Source of the DNA: Burkholderiaceae bacterium
GTDB taxonomy: Bacteria; Pseudomonadota; Gammaproteobacteria; Burkholderiales; Burkholderiaceae_C
Length of the DNA stretch: 11,312 nucleotides
Assembly: GCA_017999135.1 (NCBI GenBank)
Contig: JAGOBT010000059.1
Coordinates: forward strand, 1-11,312
Reading direction: 5' to 3'
Every line of letters starts with the position of its first letter. Position 1 is the first letter of the stretch. The notes under the pieces were generated by a model. It was given only the letters and a program-made list of their open reading frames with translations. It was not told where the DNA came from and searched no databases. This document shows, piece by piece, positions 1-9,000 of the stretch. The position numbers were made by a program, and so were the translations under genes.

Positions 1-3000
1 CGGCGAGCTGCGCCGGGCCCAGCACCTCGAAGGCACCGCCGCCGGTGAGGTAGCTGCCGTTGAGCGTCGTCGCGCCCTGGTAGCTTTGCGCGCCGCTGGT
101 GGTGACGCTGCCCAGCTGGATCTGCGCGGCCTGCACCGTCAGCGAGGCCAGCCCGGTGGCCGCGCCGTCGAGCACCACGCCGCCGGCGCCGCCGTTCAGC
201 GTGGCAGCAAACCCGCCGCCGGCTATCGCGCCGGTCACGTGCAGGTCGCCCGTGAGGCGGCGCGCGCCGCCGGCCAGTGTGAGCGGGCCGTCGACCACGA
301 GCTGGCTGCCGCTGAGGTCGCCCGTCAGGGTCAGTGCGCCGGTGTAGCGCTGGGCGCCGGTCGTCGTGACGCCGCCCAGCTGGATGCCACCGGTGGCCGC
401 GACGGCGATGTCGCCGCCGTTCGTGGCCAGGGTGCCGAGCGTGAGTGCCGTGGGCGACGACAGGTAGATGCCGCCGCTGCCCGTGACCTGCGCATCCACT
501 TGGGCGATGTCGGTGACGAAGGGCGTGGCGGCGCTGCCGATGCCGACACCGCTGCTCAGGCCCAGGCTGGCGGCCGTGAGTGCCGCAGCCGCGCCGTTGA
601 CCGTGCCGGCCGTGGCCGCGAGCTCGATGCGCCCCGCGCTGCCGGCGTCTACCGTGCCGGCGGTCAAGTCACCGCTGGCTGCCGTGAGCTGCACGCGGCG
701 GTTTGCACCACCTGCCACCACGATGTTGGCCTGCACAGCGCCGCTGCTGGTGAGGGTGATGTCGCCGTCGGTCGTGGACAGCGTGGCGCCGGCCAGCGTG
801 CCGGTCTGGCTGACGGTGAGCTTTCCTGCACCCGCCAGGCTGGCCTGCAGGCTGCCGACCGTGGTGAGCAGCTGTGTGTCGCCACCGGCCGCGCCGCTGC
901 CGAGGGTCAGTGAACTGGCGCTGACGGTCAGCGCGCGCGGCGTGGCGCCGCTGCCGAGCACGTCCGTCCCGCCGCTCAGCGTGACCGCGCCGCTGGAGCT
1001 GACCGCCGGTACCGTGAGCACGCCGTCGGCGATCAATGAGAGGTTGCCCGTCACGTGCAGGCCGCTGCTCAGATCCAGATCGCCCGCGGTGGTGATGGCC
1101 GCCGTCGTGCCCGACAGGGCCAGCGCGCCGCTGCCGAGTTGCACGACCAGGGGCGTGCCCGCGCCGATGTCGCCACCGGCGGTGAGCGACGCGCGGTGTG
1201 CCCGCAACTGCGGGCCGGTGCCGCCGGCGGCGATGGCGCCGGCTGCCGTGAGGCTGATGGCGCCATGGCCCGAGCCGGCGCGCACGTCCACGGCCGTGAT
1301 GTCGCCCCCGGTGCTGTGCAGGGTCACGTCGTTGCCGGGAAGGTCGGTCTGGGCCTGCACGGCCGTGGCGGTCATCGGGCCGGTGCTGGTGATGGACACC
1401 GCGCCATCGCTGGCCACGATGGAGGCCAGCTGCACGCCCGCTGTGCGGCTGTCGTCGATGACGATGCCGTTGCCGCTGCTGACGCTCAGCGAGGCGGCGC
1501 GGGTCTGCAGGGCCGCGCCGATCCGGCCGGCGCCGCCGGCCGCGGTGAGGCTGACCGTGCCGCCGCTGATCGTGCTGCTGGGGTTGCCGTCGTCAAGCAG
1601 CCGGGACCCGGCGCCGGTGGCGCTGAGGGTCACCGTGCCGCCGCCCGCGTCGAGGTTGCCGGCAAACAGGTCGACATTCGGTGCGGTGCTGCTGACGGTC
1701 AGGTTGCCGCCTTCCGTGGCGACGCTGCCCAGTTGCAGATGCGCCGACTGCAGGATGTCGATGGTGCCGCCGTGCGCGTTCACCGAAGTCAGGGCGGTGG
1801 CCGTCGGGGCGGCCAGCAGGATGTTGCCGCCGCCGCTGCTGATCTGCACGCGTTGCCCGCTGGCGGAGACGCGGTTGCTGCTGTCGCCCACGCCGGTGGC
1901 GCCGTGCAGCAGGACCTCGGCCGCTTCCAGTGTGGCGCCCGGGCTCACGAGCAGGCGGCCGCCCAGGGCCGCCAGGTCGACGGTGGTGAATTCGGCAGCG
2001 GCGCCGCCGGAAACGCTGACCACGGTGATGTCGCCGGCGCGCGAGCGCACGCGGATGTCGTTGCCGTCGGCGTCGGTGCCGGTGCTCATCGACTGCAGCT
2101 TGATCGCACCGGCCGCGGTGACGTTCGTGGCGCCGTCGTTCACGGCCGTCGTGAGCCCGCCGTTCATCGTGCCCAGGCTGTCCAGGTACAGCGAGCCAGT
2201 GCCCGTGACGCTGGCGTTGACGGCATGGCCGGCCGACGCGTTGATGCGGATCGGCGCCAGTGCCGTGCCGATGCCGTGGGCCGCGCCGAGGTTCATGGTC
2301 GCGGCGCTGCCGGTGCCGGCCAGGGTGCTGCCGCCGGCCAGGATGCTGCCGCCGCTGGCCGTGAGGTCCAGGGTGCCAGCGGCGTTGTAGGACAGCGTGC
2401 CCAGCGTCAGGTCGCCGCTGCTGGAGCTGACCTGCAGGTCGCCCGTGGTGGACAGGCTCGACAGGTTCAACGAGCCGGCCTGCTGCAGGTGGATGCCACC
2501 CGTGCCGCTGCTGGCGATGAGCGTCCCCGCGGCCAGCCCCAGCGGCGTGGCGCTGCTGCCGATGCGGCTGTCGGTGCCGTAGGCCTGCAGCGTGACTGTG
2601 CCGGCGCGGATCAGCGAACTGCTGTCGATGGCGTCGATGTGGCCATCGCCGCTGGACAAGTAGCCCTGCAGCAGCACGCTGCCGGCCGTGCCCACGTTGA
2701 TGTTGCCCACGGCCAGCGCGCCGATGCCCAGGTACGTGAAATCCAGACCCGTGCTGTCCACGACGGTCGTCAGCGTCGTGGTGTCGGCGCTGTCCGTGGC
2801 ACTGAGGGTGAGGTTGCTGGCCAACACGCTGAGCGTGCCGGCGCTGCCGCCGCCCGTGTAGTTGGTGCGGTCGATCGTCAGGCGGTTCAGGTCGGCGCTG
2901 TCGGTGACGTACACGCTGCCCGGTGTGTTGAGCACCAGCTGCGGGGTGTTCACGTTCAACCGCGTGCCGGCGGACCCGATGCCGTTGTTGCTGCCGTAGC

Positions 3001-6000
3001 GCGCCGACAGCTCGACGGCGGTGCCGGCGATGGCGTTGCTGCCGCTGCTGCCGCTGATGCTGCCTTGCGAGGAACTCAGCGCCACCGCAGCGCCGCTGGT
3101 GATGGTGCCCGCGAGCAGGTCGTAGCCGCTGCTCAGGGTCACGGCCGCGGGTGCCGTCACGGAGGATGCCAGCAGGTTGTAGCTCTCGCTGATGGTGACA
3201 CTGCCGGCCGCGCCGTGGGCGGCGCTGGCCGAGGCCGTCAGCGTCGTGGTGCCGCCGCCATTGGCCGAGGTGCCGATGTCGCTGACATTGCCGATCGAGC
3301 CGCTGGCGGTCAGCGACACCGTCGTGGAATTGAAGATCGAGCCGCTGAGGATGGAGCCGCCGGCGTTGTCGATGGTGAAGGCATTGCCGCCGGCATTGAT
3401 GGCGCCCAATGCGATGTCGCCCTCGTCGTTCGTGATGCCGATCCCGCCCGTGGACGAGATGCTGCCCAGGGCCGTGGGTCCGTGCAGGGCCAGATTCACG
3501 CCGCCGCCCTGGGCGGTGGCACTGAGCGACTGGACCGTGGCATCGATGCCATTGCCCGAGCCCGATGCGCCCACGGCGCCGCCGTAGCTGACCATCGACA
3601 GGCTGGCGGCCTGCACCCGCGTGTTGGCGTCGCCGTCGCCCAGGATGCCGCCGGAGCCGGTGCCCGTCAGCGCCACCGTGCCGGTCGTGCCGAGGTTGAG
3701 CGTGCCCACCTGGATGGCGCGGTCGCTGGTGAAGGAGAAGGCCAGCCCGAGCGGGTCGTCCAGGCTGGTGAGTGCCGTGCCCGTGACGCTGTCGGTGGCC
3801 GTGAAGAGCGGGTAGGCCGCGCCGGCGATCGGGACCGAGACGATGCTGTAGGTGCCGCCGTAGGTGACGGTGGGGTGCGTGGTGCTGATGGCGAGCTGGT
3901 CGATGTGGGTGTCTGAGTCCACATTCAAGGCGCCCGTGGGCGCGAAGCTGGCGATCGGCGCCGACAGGCGGATCGGGTTGCCCACGCTGCCGATGGCGCC
4001 GCCATTGCTGGCGAAGAACGTGGCGCTGGCGGCCGTGACGCGATGGCTGGAGTCGGCGTCGCCCAGGATGTCGCCCGTGCTGGTGAGCGAGACCGTGCCC
4101 GAGCGGCCCAGGTCAATCGTGTCCACGGCCTGGTCGCGGCGGGTGTTGAGCACGAAGTTCAGGCCGGTGCTGTCGGCGACGTGGTTGATGTGCGTGGCGC
4201 CGTCGTCCGTGACGTCGAAGCTCAGCGCTGGCGCCGTCACCTGGTAGACGGGCGCCGTGCCGCCCGCGGTCTGGCTGCTGGTCAGCGACAGGCTGATCAG
4301 GTCCTTCGCGTTGTCGACATAGGCATCGGCACCGGTGGCGATGGTCAGCGCACGGGTGTCGGTCTGCATGCGCGTGCCGCTGCCGCCGGCCGCACCCACC
4401 GATCCGCCGGCGGACAGCAAGATGCTGCCGCCCTGCAGGAGGCTGCTGCCGTCGTTGGTGATGGATGTGGTGGTGCCGGTGCTGTAGAGCGCCAGCGCAC
4501 GCCCGGCCTGCGCATTGACGGTGCCCAGGTTCAGGGCCACGTCGGTGCTCAGCGTGAAGTCGATGCCGGTGCTGTCCACCAGGTTGCTCAGGTGGTACTG
4601 GTCGCCGCCCACGCTGTCGGTCAGCGCGAGGTTCAGGCGCGGTGCGGCCACGGACACCGTGTTCTGCACGCCGGCCGTGCCGTGCGTGGAGGTCATCGTC
4701 AGCGCGTACAGATCGGACGCATTGCTGACATCGATGTGGTTGCGTGCCACCAGCGTGAGCCGGCGCGCGTCGGTCAGCAGGCTGCCCGTGCTGCCCAGCG
4801 ACTGGTTGGCGCTGAGCTTCAGCGTGGGCGTCGTGAACAGGCCGCCCGCGCCTTGCAACAGCGAGTTGTTGCTGCTGGCCACATCGGCCGAGCTGCCCAC
4901 CGTGTTGGTCTTCAGCGTCAGCGCGCCGGCGTTGGACAGGTACAGCGTGTTGGTCAGGCTGCTGCTGAGCGTGCCCGCGGCCGTGTACAGCGGCGTGCTG
5001 CCCTGGTAGCCGAAGGCGCTGCCGCCATTGAGCGTGAGGTCACCAGTGGTGATGCTGGGGCTGCCGGCACTGGCGCCGCTGCCGCCCTGCACATAGCTGG
5101 CGCTGTGGAGCGTGACCTTGCCGCCAGCGCCGGTGTTGACGCTGGACGCGGTGATCACGCGGTCGGCCTTGAGGGACAGCTCCAGGCTGCTCTGGGAGAT
5201 GTTGGCCAACCGGAAGCCGGTGTTGCCCAGCGTGTCGCTGATGGAGAAGGTCAGCCCGGTCGAGCTGATCGAATAGCTGTGCGTGCTGCTGCCGCTGGTG
5301 TGGTGCTGCGCATCCAGGCTCAGCGAGGTCAGCGTGGTCGAGTTGCTGACGCTGACGTTGCCGCCCGAGGCGATGCTCAGGTTCTTCGTGTTGGTGCTCA
5401 GGGTGGCACCGGCGCCCACGCCGCCGTTGGTACCCGCGGCCGACAGCGTGACCGTGCCGCCGGTCAGCGAGCCGCTGCTGCGGTTGATTTGCGCGCCGGT
5501 GCCTGTGGGCGCGCTGCGCGAGGTGAGGGCGATCGAGCCTGTGGTCGAGGTGCCGGCATCGACGGTGGACAGGCTCAGCGCGCGGTCCACGCTGTAGGCG
5601 AAGTCCATCGCGCCGGTGACGCTCATGCCGAGGCTCTGCGTGTTGCCGTCGGTGATGGCGAAGCTGTTGAGGTTGCCCGCCGTGACGCCATAGCCGAACG
5701 TGGTGTTCGTGCCGTGCGTGACGGTCATGTCCAGCCGCGTCAGGTTCTGCGCATCGTTCAGGTAGATGTTGCCGCTGCCGCTGAGGATGACGGTGGGCGT
5801 GCTCACGCGCAGGGCGCTGCCGCTGCTGCCAATGGAGCCGCCGCCGGCCGTCGAGGAGGTGGCGGTGAGCAGCACGCGGTTGCCGGCGATGGTGCCCGAG
5901 CCGCTGTCGCTGCTGATGTTGCTGTTGGCGCCGCCGCCGCTGGTGGCCAGCGTCACGTCGCCCGTGGCGGTGATCGCGCCCGCCTGGATGTTCTTGCGTG

Positions 6001-9000
6001 TCGTGAAGGCGAAGTTGTTGAGTGCCGTTCCGGCGAAGTCCAGGCTCTGCGTGCTGCCGCTGTCGGTGATGGCAAAAGTCTGGCCCGTGGCGGACAGGCC
6101 GAACAGGCTGGCCGTGCCGGCCGCCGTGGTCGTGTTGGTGCTGGTGATGGCCAGGTCTGTCAGCGCGGAACTGCTGCTGACGTAGGCGTTCTGGCCGGTG
6201 CTCAGCGTGAGCGCCGTGGTGCCCGTCAGCGCGATGGTGGCGCCGGTCCAGCTGGTGCCGATCGAGCCGTTGGTGCCGGACGTCAGCGAGACGGTGCCTG
6301 CTGCAATGCCGTCGCCAGGGCTGCCGATATTCACGATGTCGGCGGCCGAGGCGATGGTTGCCGAACCGGCCGCGCCGACGTCGACCTGGCCGATCTTCAC
6401 GGTGTACGGGCCCGTGAAGCCAAAGGCCAGCGGCGTCGTGCTGGTCACCGTGTGCAGGTGGTGCGTGCCGTTCTCTTCGTCCAGCGCAAAGACCTGGCCG
6501 GCGCCCGCGGTGATGGCCATCGTCCCGGTCGGGTTGCTGCTGCGCGTGATCGACAGGCTGTCCAGCGTGGCGCTGTCGGCCACGCCGATGTCGCCCATGG
6601 CGCTGAGCACGAGCCGGGGCGTGTCCACGGCGATGGCCGTGCCGCTGCCGACGCTGCCTTGCGCGGCACTCAGCGTCACCTGGGCGCCGCGGATGCCGGT
6701 GGCGCCGTTGCCGTCGTCGCGGATGGCGCCGGTGGTGGTGCTGATGGCTACGTTGCTGGCGGCCGAGGCATCCACCGCGCCGACCGTGATGTCACCGGCG
6801 CTTTGTGTGTAGGTGATGCCGGTCGGCGCCTGCAGACTGGACAGGGTCATCGGGCCGCTGCTGCTGGTAAACATCGCCGTGCCGGCCTGGGCCGTGAGCG
6901 TGGCCCCCGCACTGCTGGTGATCGGCAACGCACGGTCGCTGGCGCCAATGGCGGTGCCGGCGTTGAGTGTGAGGCTGCCGCCGCCGATGCCGACGCTGTA
7001 GCCGATGGGGCTGAGGATGGAACCCTGCGTCGCGGTCAGGCTGACGGCCTGGTTCGTGGCCGTGAGGAATCCGCCCAACGAGAGGTCGCCCTCCAGCGCG
7101 GTGATGGCCACCGGCCCCGCCGCGCTGACCGTGCCCAGGGTCACGGTGCTGTTCGTATTCGTGCTGCCGGTGGGCATCGGCACTTGCACAAACACGCCGC
7201 CCGCACTGGCGGTGGCCGCCAGCGTGCCGGTGACCACGTCCAGGTGGTCGACGCCGCTGGCGCCGACGGCCAGGCCGCTGAAGGTGCTGCTGTTGGCCAG
7301 CACGCGGGTGCTCTTGTCGCCGTCGTCCTTGATGACGCCGGCGCTGGAGGTGAAGCGCGCGGTGCCGGTGTGGGTGAGGTCCACCTGGCCCAGCGTGATG
7401 TCGCGGTCGCTGGTGAAGGTCAGGGACAGCGACGAGTTGTCCACCAGGGTCTGCACCGCGTGGCCGGCCGCCGAGTCGCTGACCTGCAGGTGCAGCGACG
7501 GCGCCTTGATCGCCATGCCGTAGCTGGTGGTGGTGTCGGGGTGGGTGCTGGTGATCGTCAGCGTGGCGAGATCGGCGATGTTGTCGACGTACAGATCGCC
7601 GCGGGTCGTCAGCACGAGGCTGGATGCGTTCGCGCCGATGGGGTTGCTGCTGCTGCCGACACTGCCTTGCGCCGCACTCAGGGTCAGCGTGCTGCCGGCG
7701 GTGACGCGCGAGTTCAGGTTGCCGTCGTCGACGATGTGGCCCTGTGTGGCCGTGAGGTTGACCGAGCCGGCGGCCTGCACCTGGCCCAGCTGCAGCGTGG
7801 CATCGCCGTTGAAGGCCAGCGAGCCCAGCGGCACGCTGACCAGACGGTCCAGCGTGTACGAAGTGCCGGTGTCGGTGACGTCGAACGTGAGGTAGGGCGA
7901 ATTCACCTGCAGCGTGGCGGCATTCCCGGGTGCGCTGTGGCGGTTGGTGATGCTCAGGCTGGTGAGCGTGGCGTCGGTGTTGGTGACGAGCAGGTCGCCG
8001 GTGCTGGTCACCGCCAGGCCGGTGGCCTTGGTCTGGACCGGAAAAGCCGGCGTGCCGACGGCCGCGCTGGCGCTGAGCGACGCCGTGCCCGTGCTGATGC
8101 GGGTGGCGGCGTTGCCGTCATCGAAGATGCCGCCGGCCGAAGCGGTCAGGGTCACCTGGCCGCTGCTGGAGGTGCTGATCGCGCCGACCGTGATGTCGCC
8201 GCTGCTGCTGGTGACGCTGGCCACGGTGCTGGGTGTGCTGATGCGCTCCAGCGTGACCGCGCCGGTCTGCGTGATGCTGATGCTGCTGGAGCCGGCCTGC
8301 ACATCCAGCGTCGATGCCGCGGTGCGCACCGTGACGCTGCCGCTGTTGGCGGCATTCAAGCTCACGCGGTTGCCGGTGATCAAGCCCGTGTTGCCGAAGA
8401 TCGAGCCCGAGGTCGTGGCCAGCGTGACATCGCCCAGCGCGCCCGCATTCACCGTGCCCACGCTCATGGAGCCCGTGCCGGTGGCCGTCACCGTGATGGG
8501 GTTGGCGGCCGACGAGGTGGTGCTGCTCAGCGAGGTGAGCGTGGTGCTGCCACCCGTGCGGATGTCGATGGGGCCGTCGCCCGAGACGATGGACGACAGC
8601 ACGCTGCTGGTGGCCGTGGTGGTGGCGACGATGCCGCCGGCACCGGCGTTGGCGCTGAGGGTGGAGGCGTTGGTGGCCAGGCGTGCGCCCGACGAACCGA
8701 TGGCGCCCCCCGCCGACAGCGACAGGGTGCTGGCCGTCACGGACGTGGCCGTGCTGCCGTCGTCCAGCACGCTGCCGCCGGTGGAGGCCAGGGTCAGCGC
8801 GGCGGTGCCGGTGTCGGCATGCGCGACCGTCAGCGTGCCGCTGCTGCTGATGGTGGATGCGCCGGTGGCGATGAGCTGGTCCAGCGCCAGGGCGCCGGTG
8901 TTGCTCACCTGGGCGCCGCCGCTGCCGGCCGTGGCCGTGAGCCGGCCGGCAGCCGTGAGCAGCGGCTGCGCGATGCTGCCGATGGCGCCGTTGGCGCCGG

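Noticed and set aside
468..2390. Plus-strand open frame of 640 codons, and a second at 7914-9242
   Set aside because: Pro/Ser/Val/Ala-rich product in another antisense register of the same gene, with no domain, no ribosome binding site and no independent codon signature.
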